Origin: Massiliimalia timonensis
GTDB taxonomy: Bacteria; Bacillota; Clostridia; Oscillospirales; Ruminococcaceae
Direction of reading: 5' to 3'
DNA length: 64,000 nucleotides
Assembly (NCBI RefSeq): GCF_900186585.1
Contig: NZ_FYDD01000004.1
Location: 186,001 to 250,000, forward strand
Numbering within the stretch: the first letter of the stretch is position 1; the number at the start of each line of letters is the position of its first letter. The translations under genes and the position numbers were made by a program. Below are positions 42,732-51,767 of this stretch, one piece after another. Below the pieces are notes generated by a model that was not told the origin of the DNA, did no database searches, and was given only the letters and a program-made list of their open reading frames with translations.

Positions 42732-43547
42732 TTAAAAATTTTCGATTTGTATTTGTTCTACCTGACCGCTGACATCATCCTGTAAAAACAGACTGGCGGT
42801 TTCCGCAAAAGAGGACACCTCGTCGCTGACATAATAGCGGCAGGTTCCGGATCCCTCCTGGTGGTTCAAAAGTCCTTGGTTTGTCAGCAGCGCCTGTACA
42901 TATTTGGCTGCCTCTGCCCCGGGGCTAATCAGGCTGACGCTGTCCCCCATGATCTCCGCAATGGTGTCCTGTATCAGGGGGTAATGAGTGCATCCAAGGA
43001 TCAGGGTGTCCACCCGTTCCTGTTTCATAACCTGCAAGTAGTCTTCCGCCACCATACGGGTAACAGGGTTGTTTTTTTCAATATATCCGTTTTCTACCAA
43101 AGGCACAAACAGCGGGCAGGCTTTCCCAATAATAGTTGGGCTGCGCAGGATATTGCGGATCTCTTTCCCGTAAGCGCCGCTGCGGATCGTCGCAGGAGTA
43201 GCGATCACCCCGATACGCTGGGTTTTTGTTGCGGCACACGCCGCCTGCACGGCGGGGATCAGAACGCCGGTATAGCTGACCGGCAGTTCAGCGATCATTT
43301 CCAAGGGAGGGTTGGCGCTTACTGTGCCGCAGGCGGCAATGATCACCTTGACCTCTTTGGACAACAGGAAACGAAGATCCTGCGCGGCATATTTTTGAAT
43401 GGTCTCCCTGCTCCGGGTACCGTAGGGCACTCGGGAGGTATCGCCGAAATAAACAATATTTTCATGTGGCATCCGTTGCTTTAATTCCTGCACTGCGGTT
43501 AAGCCGCCCAGCCCAGAATCAAATACGCCGATTGCACGTTTATCCAT
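42732..43547 (-). CDS. murI: Glutamate racemase
   Basis: Makes D-glutamate for peptidoglycan. The 271-residue protein has FDSGLGGLTAVQELKQRMP at the start. The two catalytic cysteines lie in KVIIAACGTVSAN and LGCTHYPLIQD. The first motif reads CGT where most enzymes have CNT. The start is the ATG at 43547 (MDKRAIGVFDSG) with GGAAAGG ahead; the longer frame to 43586 overlaps ddl and has no ribosome binding site. It follows ddl after 22 bases. Confidence 0.95.
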   Translation of the reverse strand: MDKRAIGVFDSGLGGLTAVQELKQRMPHENIVYFGDTSRVPYGTRSRETIQKYAAQDLRFLLSKEVKVIIAACGTVSANPPLEMIAELPVSYTGVLIPAVQAACAATKTQRIGVIATPATIRSGAYGKEIRNILRSPTIIGKACPLFVPLVENGYIEKNNPVTRMVAEDYLQVMKQERVDTLILGCTHYPLIQDTIAEIMGDSVSLISPGAEAAKYVQALLTNQGLLNHQEGSGTCRYYVSDEVSSFAETASLFLQDDVSGQVEQIQIENF

Positions 43548-43569
43548 GTTAAATGTACCTTTCCTTGAT

Positions 43570-44619
43570 TTATCGTGCGATCGCACAGTCGATTAGCCGG
43601 TCTAACAGATGTGGGATCGGCACGCCGCCGTGTTCCCAAAGCTTAGGGTACATGCTGATGCCGGTAAAGCCCGGGAAGGTGTTCAGCTCGTTTAAGATCA
43701 CCTCGTCCTGTTCCGTCACGAAAAAGTCCACACGGGTCAGCCCGGCGCAGCCTAAAGCATGGTAGGCCTTTACCGCAGTCTGCCGCAGATGCTCCAGTAC
43801 GTCGGGTTTTAGCCGTGCCGGAATATGCAGGATGGAATCCCCGGATACATATTTTGATTCAAAGTCATAGAATTCATTGGCAGGCTCGATCTCCCCGGCG
43901 GTGGAAGCTTCTGCATCTTCATTTCCTAAGACGGCGCATTCCACTTCCCTGCCCACGATCTGCTCTTCGATGATCACCTTCCGGTCGTACTGGAACGCAA
44001 GGTCTAAAGCAGAAGCAAGCTCTTCCGGTGTTTTTGCCCGGGACACCCCATAAGAGGAACCTGCGTTCGCAGGTTTCACATAAGCGGGATAGCCAAGCTT
44101 CTCTGCAACAAGCTGGACAATATTTTCAGGCACAGCATGCTGGGTAACAGCCAGCCATTTTGCCATTCTGACACCGGCATTTGCCAGTACGATATGGGTC
44201 ATCTGCTTATCCATACAGGCCGCGCTGGAAAGGGTGTCGCAGCCGACAAACGGGATGCCAGCAAGCTGGAACAACCCCTGGATCGTCCCGTCCTCCCCGT
44301 TTTTTCCGTGAAGCGCCGGGATCACGCAGTCCAGCCGGATCACTTCTTTTTTACCATCCCGAAAACAGATCATTCCGTGGTGCTGGCGGCTGGGGCTGAT
44401 GACACATTCGCAAACCGGTCCCTGTTCCCATTCGCCGGTTTTGATTTTTGAAACGTCGCCAGTATAATAAAGGAACGTCCCTTCTTTTGTAATGCCGATC
44501 AGGTAGACCTGATATTTTTCCGGGTTCAGGTTTTCGATCACTGTAGTAGCGGAGATCAGCGAAATTTCATGCTCGGAAGAAACACCGCCAAAAACGACCG
44601 CAATGTTTTTTTGATCCAT
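43570..44619 (-). CDS. ddl: D-alanine--D-alanine ligase
   Basis: Joins two D-Ala for the peptidoglycan stem; ATP-grasp enzyme of 349 residues. Readable motifs are VVFGGVSSEHEISLISA near the N terminus, LHGKNGEDGTIQG with the Glu that orients the first D-Ala, YVKPANAGSSYGVSRAKT, and the late LNELNTFPGFT. Tyr/Phe choice near the second substrate site cannot be judged safely by eye. The start is the ATG at 44619; a TTG eight codons upstream has no ribosome binding site. It is the first gene of the operon. Confidence 0.95.
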   Translation of the reverse strand: MDQKNIAVVFGGVSSEHEISLISATTVIENLNPEKYQVYLIGITKEGTFLYYTGDVSKIKTGEWEQGPVCECVISPSRQHHGMICFRDGKKEVIRLDCVIPALHGKNGEDGTIQGLFQLAGIPFVGCDTLSSAACMDKQMTHIVLANAGVRMAKWLAVTQHAVPENIVQLVAEKLGYPAYVKPANAGSSYGVSRAKTPEELASALDLAFQYDRKVIIEEQIVGREVECAVLGNEDAEASTAGEIEPANEFYDFESKYVSGDSILHIPARLKPDVLEHLRQTAVKAYHALGCAGLTRVDFFVTEQDEVILNELNTFPGFTGISMYPKLWEHGGVPIPHLLDRLIDCAIAR

Positions 44620-44787
44620 CGGGATCCCTGCTTTCTCTATCAAAATTTCATTTAGGTTATAATATGCCTATCATAAGTTTATACCTTAACATCTTACCAC
44701 AGAACCGTTTTTTGCGCAACCGACTTGTTGACAGAGGTTTTTTTCAGATGAAGCCTGAGGATTATGCAGGTTGACGGTAGAAAAAAT

Positions 44788-44823
44788 AAAAAAACCGGTA
44801 TGAGATCTCATACCGGTTTTTTT
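44788..44823 (-). terminator. Terminator overlapping the 3' end of the YczE-type gene
   Basis: A 36-base perfect palindrome (AAAAAAACCGGTATGAGA and its complement). It contains the last codons and TGA stop of the gene. Confidence 0.85.
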
Positions 44824-45548
44824 GCCTGCTTTTTTTCTTCCCGTTTGCGGGCCTGTTCTTCTTTTTTCTGCTCGCGGGCAAGTTTTTCTTCCAAAATTTT
44901 TTCTGCCGCGGCATCTTTGCCGTATAAAAACGGCAGGGAAAAATGGTCGGTGAACCACTGGATCACCGGTCCCATAAAAAATGCGGTCACAACGGTTCCT
45001 ATACCGATCGTAGCTCCCAAAAGGAACCCGGCGGCCGTACAGAAAAAGTCGGTGCCCATCCGGCACCAACGGTAATTGATCTTAGTGCGGGCGTTCATTA
45101 CAAATGCTACCACGTCGTAGGCGCCTACCCCCAGCGCCGCAGTGAAAAAGATGGAGCCGCCAAAGCAGTGGATGATTACCGCGCAAAGAAACAATAAGCT
45201 CTTCACCCACAGGACTTCCGGGTCCGGGAATGCAAACTGATAGAGCCATGTTGTAAAGTCTACGATAAAGCCGATGCAGGTTACATTGATGAAAGTGCCG
45301 ATCCCAATCAGGTTCCGGCTGAATTTAAACGCGATGGCAATAATGATCACATTCACGGTCAGCTGGGTCACGCCAAAGGAAACCGGAAGATGTTTTGCAA
45401 TGCCCAATACCATGGAGGTAAAGGGATCGGTTCCAAACTGCACCTTGTTGTAAATGGTGATCGCGATCCCCATAAAGACGCATCCGATCGTCATCATGAT
45501 CAGACGCTTCACCATCTCCTGGTTTAAAACGATTCCGGGCCGCCGCAT
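44808..45548 (-). CDS. YczE/YyaS/YitT-type membrane protein
   Basis: A 246-residue membrane protein with five or six helices in residues 15-205. Family-like stretches are MGIAITIYNKVQFGTDPFTSM and ALGVGAYDVVAFVMNARTK. A highly charged lysine-rich cytoplasmic tail (EEKLAREQKKEEQARKREEK) ends it and is low complexity. Function of the family is not established; some members affect secretion of peptide products. The ATG has GCAGGGATGACAT ahead. It is monocistronic. Confidence 0.82.
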   Translation of the reverse strand: MRRPGIVLNQEMVKRLIMMTIGCVFMGIAITIYNKVQFGTDPFTSMVLGIAKHLPVSFGVTQLTVNVIIIAIAFKFSRNLIGIGTFINVTCIGFIVDFTTWLYQFAFPDPEVLWVKSLLFLCAVIIHCFGGSIFFTAALGVGAYDVVAFVMNARTKINYRWCRMGTDFFCTAAGFLLGATIGIGTVVTAFFMGPVIQWFTDHFSLPFLYGKDAAAEKILEEKLAREQKKEEQARKREEKKQAKKPV

Positions 45549-45665
45549 ATGTCATCCCTGCTTTCTGTAAAATGAGAGCCCTGCTTGATTTTATCATGTT
45601 CCGCCGTGATTTGCAATGTATTTATCAAAGATAGCAAGCAGCTTATTTTATTCGACAGAAATAAA

Positions 45666-45694
45666 TTGACTTGTCCCCCCAAACGTGCTACTAT
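45666..45694 (+). promoter_or_regulatory. Promoter of the pth-mfd operon
   Basis: TTGACT (45666-45671) and TACTAT (45689-45694), spacing 17, about 80 bases before the pth ATG. A TATAAT at about 45735-45740 could be an additional -10 without a clear -35. Confidence 0.6.
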
Positions 45695-45776
45695 TTTTAC
45701 GGAAAGAAACAGGAAAATAGAGTGTTACACGCCTATATAATATACTATTAGTATAAATTTGGAGGAAAATTACATA

Positions 45777-46379
45777 ATGGGACTGTTTTCAAAAAAGCCG
45801 ATCTCTGGCGGCGTTGAATATTTGATCGTTGGGCTGGGAAATCCTGACCGGAAATATGAAAACACACGGCACAATGCCGGTTTTATGGCAGTTGACGTGA
45901 TTGCGGCAGAAAACCATTGTTCTGTAGACCGGCTGAAATATAAATCGTTGACCGGGCAGTGTACCATTGCCGGGCACAAATGCTTGTTGATGAAGCCCAC
46001 GACCTACATGAACTTAAGCGGTCAGGCAGTGGTAGAAGCGATGAACTTTTATAAAATTCCGCCGGAGCGGGTGATTGTTCTGTTCGACGATATTTCGCTG
46101 GATGTGGGAAAACTGCGGATCCGCCGGAAAGGGAGCCACGGCGGGCATAATGGCATGAAAAATATCATTTATTTAAGTGGGAAGGACACTTTTCCCAGAA
46201 TCAAGATCGGCGTTGGGAAAAAGCCCCATCCGGAATATGATCTGGCGGATTGGGTGCTGTCTGCTTTCCGTGCTGAGGAACAAAAGCTTTTGGCCCCGGT
46301 ACTGCAGTACTGCGCAGAGGCGGTAGCGCTGATGGTGGAGGGGAAAACAGATCAGGCGATGAACCAGTTTAACAGCTAA
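45777..46379 (+). CDS. pth: Peptidyl-tRNA hydrolase
   Basis: Recycles peptidyl-tRNAs dropped from ribosomes. The 200-residue protein has YLIVGLGNPDRKYENTRHNAG with the catalytic His, LLMKPTTYMNLSGQAV, DDISLDVGKLRIRRKGSHGGHNGMKN and the late FPRIKIGVGKK. All are intact. It starts at the ATG at 45777 with GGAGG ahead; an upstream TTG overlaps the ribosome binding site. It is co-transcribed with mfd, 26 bases downstream, a gene order shared with Bacillus. Confidence 0.97.
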   Translation: MGLFSKKPISGGVEYLIVGLGNPDRKYENTRHNAGFMAVDVIAAENHCSVDRLKYKSLTGQCTIAGHKCLLMKPTTYMNLSGQAVVEAMNFYKIPPERVIVLFDDISLDVGKLRIRRKGSHGGHNGMKNIIYLSGKDTFPRIKIGVGKKPHPEYDLADWVLSAFRAEEQKLLAPVLQYCAEAVALMVEGKTDQAMNQFNS

Positions 46380-46405
46380 AAAGAAACAGGAGGACCCAGA
46401 AAGCG

Positions 46406-49400
46406 ATGAAGCTTTACCATAATGTGGCACGGCAGCTTGTACCCTTTGCGCAGCTGTCAGAGGCGCTCCAAACTAGGAATACACCGGTTTTGACAGTGGG
46501 GCTGTCTGAGATCCATAAATCCCATTTTTTATACAGCCTGTCTGAAGAGATAAAACAGCCGATTTTAGTCATCACAGACGATGAAGCGGCGGCGCGGAGG
46601 ATGTGTGACGATGTGAACGTCATGCACGGCGGAAAAGAGGCCGCGGCGTTTTTGTACCCGGCCCGGGATTTTACCTTTCGGCAGGTGGAAACGGCCTCCA
46701 AGGAATACGAGCAGATCCGGATTGGGGTGCTGTCCCGGATGCTGGCGGGAAATTGCCCGATCTGCTTTGCCAGTGTGGAAGCACTGCTGCAGCGGACCAT
46801 CCCGCCGCAGGAACTGATGGGCAGGACCTTTCAGATCACAGTGGACGGCAGTTACCAGTTGGACGATTTGGCGGTCAAGCTGGTGCGCGCAGGGTATGTG
46901 CGGCGCCCTCAGGTAGAGGGGATCGCGCAGTTTGCGCTGCGCGGAGGAATTTTGGACCTGTTCCCGCCTGGGGAAACAGCGCCGGTGCGGATTGAGTTTT
47001 GGGGTGACGAGGTAGACACCCTATCCTACTTTGATCTGGAAAGCCAGAGGCGGACCGAACCGTTTTCTTCCCTGACCGTAACGCCAGCCTGTGAGTGCTT
47101 GTTTGATTCTGCCGAAGAACTGCGCGGCCGGATCGAAGCCTTGCAGAAAAAGACCAAAGGGGCCGCGGCGCAAACGCTTCAGCGCGACTTGGAACGGCTG
47201 GGATCGCAGGGGGAATTGCTGTCGGTGGACAAATACCTGCCGTTAGCTTATGAAACCTGCGCCACGCTTCTGGATTACTGTGAAGGGCACGCGGTGGTGC
47301 TCAGTGAATATACGGCTGTCAAAGAGCGCGCGAAATCTTTTTCCTGGCAGATGGCGGAGGATTTGAAAACACTCTTTGAGGACGGAGAGCTCTGCAAGGG
47401 GCTGGACTGCTATCACCGGGAGTTTGCCCCTGTGGCGGAAGAACTGCGGGAACATCCGCTTGCTGTCATGGATACCTTTGCACGGGGCAGTTCAGATCTG
47501 CCGTACCGCGGGATCATCTCGATCAATCCGATCCAGACCTCTAATTTCAGCGGGGAGCTGAAAATCCTGTACGAGGATCTGTATCCTCTGATGGAATCAG
47601 GGTATTGTGTGGCGATCCTAGCAGGGACGGAAAAAGCGGGGATGACGCTGGCGAAGGATCTTCAGCAGATGGGATTGAACGCGGAGTTTAGCCGGGATTT
47701 AAAATCGATCACATATCGAAAGATCACCGTGCTGGCGGGGACGGTTTCTTCCGGTTTTGAATATCCGGAGATCAAATTTTCCTTGATCTCTACCAACCGG
47801 GCCGCTGCACCGGCAAAAACACGGGTCGGGAAATTTAAAAAGGGAAAAACGATCCGGTCGTTAGACGATCTGTCCGAGGGGGATCTGGTCGTCCACATCT
47901 CCCACGGGATCGGGGTGTTTGACGGGATCCATAAGATCGACCTGCACGGGATCATCAAAGATTATATTAAAATCAAATATGCCGGGGCGGATACCTTGTA
48001 TGTTCCGGTAACCCAGCTTGATTTAGTATCGAAATATATCGGCCCGAAAGAGGATACCAAGATCAAGCTCAACAAACTTAACAGCGGGGAATGGCAGAAA
48101 ACAAAGGCGCGGGTCCGCAAGGCCTGCGCGGATATGGCGGATGAATTGATCGCCCTGTACGCCAAACGGATGCAGACGCCGGGCTTTCCTTTCCCGGCTG
48201 ATACGGAGTGGCAGACAGAGTTTGAAGAACGCTTTGAGTATGAAGAAACAGAAGATCAGCTTCGCAGTATCGCGGAGATCAAGAAAGATATGGAGCGCCC
48301 CCACCCAATGGACCGCCTTTTGTGCGGGGATGTTGGCTTTGGAAAGACCGAGGTGGCGCTCCGCGCGGTATTCAAATGCGTTACGGCTGGAAAGCAGGCG
48401 GCTATCCTTTGCCCAACGACTATCTTGGCATGGCAGCATTACCAAACGATCTTACAGCGGTTTGAGCACTATCCGATCCGGATCGAACTGCTGTCCCGGT
48501 TCCGTACCCCCAAGCAGATCCGGGAAACGATCAAGAAGCTAAAGACCGGAGAGGTAGACGTAGTAGTCGGGACGCACCGGGTCGTGCAGAAGGATGTAGA
48601 ATTTAAAGATTTGGGGCTGGCAGTCATTGACGAGGAACAGCGGTTTGGGGTAGCGCATAAAGAGCGGTTTAAGCAGATGTTTGCCTCCGTGGATATGCTG
48701 ACCCTTTCCGCAACGCCGATCCCCAGAACGCTCAACATGGCAATGAGCGGGATCCGGGATATGTCTACTATTGAACAGGCCCCGCAGGACCGGCATCCAG
48801 TACAGACCTATGTGCTGGAGCATGACATGGGGATCTTGGCGGACGCGATCAAGAAAGAATTGCGAAGGGGCGGTCAGGTCTACTATATCCATAACCGGGT
48901 CGAGAGCATTGACCTGTGCGCAGCCAAAATCGGGCAGCTTGTCCCGGAAGCAGCTATAGGCATTGCGCATGGAAAGATGAACGAGGCGGAGCTTTCAGAT
49001 ATTTGGCGTAAGCTGATGGAGCATCAAATCGACATTTTAGTCTGCACGACCATCATTGAAACAGGGGTAGATGTGAAAAACTGCAACACCCTGATCATTG
49101 AAGATGCTGATAATATGGGCCTGTCCCAGCTTTATCAGCTGCGCGGGCGGGTCGGCCGTTCCAACCGCCGGGCGTTTGCTTATTTTACCTTCCGGCGCGG
49201 AAAGGTGCTAAGCGAGATCGCCACAAAACGGCTTTCCGCGATCCGGGAATTCACGACCTTTGGTTCCGGCTTCCGGATCGCATTGCGTGACTTGGAGATC
49301 CGCGGCGCGGGCAGCATTTTGGGCGGGAAACAGCACGGGCACATGGAGGCGGTCGGATATGATATGTATGTCCGCCTGCTGAGTGAAGCGATCGCCCAGA

Positions 49401-49861
49401 AAAAGGGAGAACTTCCGCAGACGCAGTCGTACGAGTGCTTAATTGACGTCCAGCTCAACGCCCATATCCCGGAAGATTATATTGAAAATCTTTCCCAGCG
49501 GATCGACGTGTATAAAAAGATCGCTTCCATTAAAACTTTAGAGGATAAGATGGATCTGATCGATGAATTGATCGACCGGTTTGGGGATCTTCCGCCGACA
49601 GTAGAAACACTTTTGGAGGTCGCGCTTCTGCGCAACACCTTGGCGGCTTATGGGTTCTCGGAGATCAACCAGAAAGCGCAGTCGCTGATGCTGATCCCCG
49701 AATCTTTGAATTTGGAGATCGCGCAGAAGCTGATGGCTGGAATGCGCGGAAGGGTGCTGGTGAATGCCTCCAGCAAGCCTTACCTTACCGTTCGGCTTGG
49801 AAAATCAAAAGACGTGGTGGAAACGCTCAAAGAGATTGCTGCGGCTTTGGAAAGCGCATAA
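46406..49861 (+). CDS. mfd: Transcription-repair coupling factor
   Basis: Displaces RNA polymerase stalled at DNA lesions and recruits UvrA. The 1151-residue protein carries the N-terminal UvrB-like region. The RNA polymerase-interaction domain begins near SLDDLSEGDLVVHISHGIGVF. The helicase-type motor has Walker A GDVGFGKTEVALRA and the DEEQ box IDEEQRFGVAHKE. TLSATPIPRTLNMAMSG and the regulatory C-terminal TRCF domain follow. Length and motif order are normal. GGAGG lies 12 bases from the ATG. Confidence 0.98.
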   Translation: MKLYHNVARQLVPFAQLSEALQTRNTPVLTVGLSEIHKSHFLYSLSEEIKQPILVITDDEAAARRMCDDVNVMHGGKEAAAFLYPARDFTFRQVETASKEYEQIRIGVLSRMLAGNCPICFASVEALLQRTIPPQELMGRTFQITVDGSYQLDDLAVKLVRAGYVRRPQVEGIAQFALRGGILDLFPPGETAPVRIEFWGDEVDTLSYFDLESQRRTEPFSSLTVTPACECLFDSAEELRGRIEALQKKTKGAAAQTLQRDLERLGSQGELLSVDKYLPLAYETCATLLDYCEGHAVVLSEYTAVKERAKSFSWQMAEDLKTLFEDGELCKGLDCYHREFAPVAEELREHPLAVMDTFARGSSDLPYRGIISINPIQTSNFSGELKILYEDLYPLMESGYCVAILAGTEKAGMTLAKDLQQMGLNAEFSRDLKSITYRKITVLAGTVSSGFEYPEIKFSLISTNRAAAPAKTRVGKFKKGKTIRSLDDLSEGDLVVHISHGIGVFDGIHKIDLHGIIKDYIKIKYAGADTLYVPVTQLDLVSKYIGPKEDTKIKLNKLNSGEWQKTKARVRKACADMADELIALYAKRMQTPGFPFPADTEWQTEFEERFEYEETEDQLRSIAEIKKDMERPHPMDRLLCGDVGFGKTEVALRAVFKCVTAGKQAAILCPTTILAWQHYQTILQRFEHYPIRIELLSRFRTPKQIRETIKKLKTGEVDVVVGTHRVVQKDVEFKDLGLAVIDEEQRFGVAHKERFKQMFASVDMLTLSATPIPRTLNMAMSGIRDMSTIEQAPQDRHPVQTYVLEHDMGILADAIKKELRRGGQVYYIHNRVESIDLCAAKIGQLVPEAAIGIAHGKMNEAELSDIWRKLMEHQIDILVCTTIIETGVDVKNCNTLIIEDADNMGLSQLYQLRGRVGRSNRRAFAYFTFRRGKVLSEIATKRLSAIREFTTFGSGFRIALRDLEIRGAGSILGGKQHGHMEAVGYDMYVRLLSEAIAQKKGELPQTQSYECLIDVQLNAHIPEDYIENLSQRIDVYKKIASIKTLEDKMDLIDELIDRFGDLPPTVETLLEVALLRNTLAAYGFSEINQKAQSLMLIPESLNLEIAQKLMAGMRGRVLVNASSKPYLTVRLGKSKDVVETLKEIAAALESA

Positions 49862-49961
49862 GTGAAAGATTTGTGAACCGGGGAAAAGGGCTGGACTTTT
49901 CCTAAGGTTTCCTGTATAATAATAAATTGATTTATTACAGGAATTTTTAAAAGGAAGGCTA

Positions 49962-51044
49962 ATGAACATGAAGTTTATCAAAAGAGCGACTACAGCGATT
50001 TTAGCCGCTGTAATGTGTTTGTCCTTTTCCTCCTGCGGGGATACCTCTTATATTGCAAAGGCAGAGGGCGAAACCATTCCGGCTGGTTTATATATCCTTT
50101 CCCAGTACGCCGCATTGGCAGAAGCACAGCAGACGAGCGGATATGATTCTTCCCTGAAAAATATCTGGGACAACAAGCTGGAAAATAAATCCCTGAAAAA
50201 CTGGGTAAATGACCGCGCATTAGAACTGGTAAAGCAGTACGCTGAAGTGGAGAAGGAATTTAAGGCAGAGGGCTTGGAGCTGGATGAAGACACGATTAAA
50301 GAGGTAGATAATACAGTGGAAAGCAACTGGGCAAGTGTAGAAAGCCTGTACATTGCGATTGGTGTGGCCAAAGAATCCTACAGATTGTATCTGCTCAACC
50401 AGCAGAAATATTATGAGATTTTTGACGCTTATTATGGAGAAGGCGGAAAAGAGGAGATCTCTGACGACAGTTTGACAGCCCACTATCAAGAAAATTATGC
50501 ACAGTTTAAAGCCATTTCTTTCAGCAAGACAGACAGTGCCGGAAAAGATTTGGATGCTTCCGCGCTGGTGGAACTGAAAAACAAAGCGGATCAGTATCTG
50601 GAAAGGGCCAAGGCTGGAGAAGATTTTGACGAACTGATCGCACAGCGGAAAAAGGAGATCAGCACTGATACTTCTGACACAGAAGAAGAGGAAGACCAAG
50701 AAGTTAATAATATGATCATGATCAAAAAGGACGAGGCAAGCTGGTATGTGAGCAATAAGCTGTCCAATGCGGTTTTTGAGGAGGCTGAAATCGGGGAACC
50801 GATCCTGCTATCAGACGACAACGCATATTATGTGGTGCTGCGGTACAACGTGACTGATGATGAGGAAACTTATCAGAAGATGCGCCAGTCTGTGCTTTTA
50901 GACTTAAAGCAGGACGATTTTGATGAAATGCTGATGACAAACGCGAAATCTTTGGATTTCACCCTCAACGAATCAGCGGCTAAACGTTATGATCCAAAGA
51001 AGATTGAAAAAGAACAGAAAAAAGCTGCGCAGGCACAGAGCTAA
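49962..51044 (+). CDS. PrsA/SurA-like foldase lipoprotein
   Basis: A 360-residue lipoprotein. The signal peptide ends in the lipobox LSFSSC (Cys at about 27), so it is anchored outside the membrane. The N-terminal part after the Cys resembles SurA/PrsA chaperone helices. The middle (about 165-260) is a parvulin-like region that is acidic and poorly conserved (DTSDTEEEEDQE). The C-terminal helix returns to the chaperone core. The peptidyl-prolyl isomerase activity is therefore uncertain, and the protein may be a pure chaperone. It lies 100 bases after mfd with its own ribosome binding site AAGGAAGG. Confidence 0.78.
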   Translation: MNMKFIKRATTAILAAVMCLSFSSCGDTSYIAKAEGETIPAGLYILSQYAALAEAQQTSGYDSSLKNIWDNKLENKSLKNWVNDRALELVKQYAEVEKEFKAEGLELDEDTIKEVDNTVESNWASVESLYIAIGVAKESYRLYLLNQQKYYEIFDAYYGEGGKEEISDDSLTAHYQENYAQFKAISFSKTDSAGKDLDASALVELKNKADQYLERAKAGEDFDELIAQRKKEISTDTSDTEEEEDQEVNNMIMIKKDEASWYVSNKLSNAVFEEAEIGEPILLSDDNAYYVVLRYNVTDDEETYQKMRQSVLLDLKQDDFDEMLMTNAKSLDFTLNESAAKRYDPKKIEKEQKKAAQAQS

Positions 51045-51076
51045 AAAAAGTCCCCAATTATTTGGGGGCTTTTTTG
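51043..51076 (+). terminator. Terminator after the foldase lipoprotein gene
   Basis: AGTCCCCAA pairs with its complement (one extra G) around TTAT, followed by seven T. Confidence 0.85.
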
Positions 51077-51212
51077 GATAAATAGAAAGAATAGGGACAT
51101 CCTATAAAGCAGAAGCCGTAATGGTTCAAATTGCCATAATTGTGAAATTTGAATGGAAAAGTGCCGTAAAATTGTGCAATCATATATTTTTGAAAAATAA
51201 ATTAGATTTTTG

Positions 51213-51241
51213 TTGACTTTTTACCCTTAGGTTGCTATAAT
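51213..51241 (+). promoter_or_regulatory. Promoter of tRNA-Lys
   Basis: TTGACT (51213-51218) and TATAAT (51236-51241), 17 bases apart, about 50 bases before the tRNA. Confidence 0.85.
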
Positions 51242-51244
51242 AAT

Positions 51245-51283
51245 AAAGCACTCGATTGAAGGCCAAGCTTTCGTCGGTGCTTT
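51245..51283 (+). other. Leader hairpin of the tRNA-Lys transcript
   Basis: AAAGCAC (51245-51251) pairs with GTGCTTT (51277-51283), and an inner GAAGGC/GCTTTC helix sits in the loop. The stem lies between the promoter and the mature tRNA 5' end. Confidence 0.5.
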
Positions 51284-51291
51284 ATATAGAT

Positions 51292-51367
51292 GATCCACTA
51301 GCTCAGTTGGCAGAGCATTTGACTTTTAATCAAAGGGTCCGGAGTTCGAATCTCCGGTGGATCACCA
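51292..51367 (+). tRNA. tRNA-Lys (anticodon UUU)
   Basis: Complete cloverleaf: acceptor GATCCAC pairs with GTGGATC, D-arm AGCTCAGTTGGCAGAGC, anticodon loop CTTTTAA with TTT, T-arm GGAGTTCGAATCTCC, and an encoded CCA end. A single-gene transcript with its own promoter and terminator. Confidence 0.96.
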
Positions 51368-51400
51368 AAAAACCCTGCTATTAAAATAGCAGGATTTTTT
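51368..51400 (+). terminator. Terminator of tRNA-Lys
   Basis: CCTGCTATT pairs with AATAGCAGG, followed by six T. The stem has the same core as the terminator after the tRNA-Met/tRNA-Glu operon (7541-7569). Confidence 0.88.
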
Positions 51401-51767
51401 ATTTTGTGGATAAAATTATGTAGACACGGTTATAAAAGTACACTTACCAAAGAATAAGCTGTTCACATACTTGAAATGGAAAAAGAGCAAATGGTCAGCC
51501 CATAATGGATCAAATTAGATGGTCGTCTTACATGGTGGTTAAACGGCTATCTCTTTTTATTGCCAGCATGTCAAATCCATTTATGAAAATCAGAATAACA
51601 ATCGGATAGATAGCATTCTCCACACGCAATACTGTTTTAGGCGATCATGTTGTCATATACGCTTTTGCTTTGTTAGAAAAGGTTGACAAACCAAGGTCTT
51701 GCAGGGTAATATAAATGGAGTAAAAACAGCAGTGAATACTGTTTGATAAAGAAGAAAGGTAAGAAAT
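51401..51767. other. Non-coding gap before lepA
   Basis: About 370 bases with no recognisable gene. It contains one exact DnaA-box match (TGTGGATAA at 51405-51413) just after the tRNA terminator, and the lepA promoter at 51683-51712. The middle has scattered stops in every frame and could be old degraded sequence; I see no homology. Confidence 0.5.
51683..51712 (+). promoter_or_regulatory. Promoter of lepA
   Basis: TTGACA (51683-51688) and TAATAT (51707-51712), spacing 18, about 55 bases before the start codon. Confidence 0.65.

Noticed and set aside
49962-51044. Calling the lipoprotein after mfd a definite PrsA isomerase
   Set aside because: The parvulin region is acidic and poorly matched; only the lipobox and chaperone-like ends are secure.
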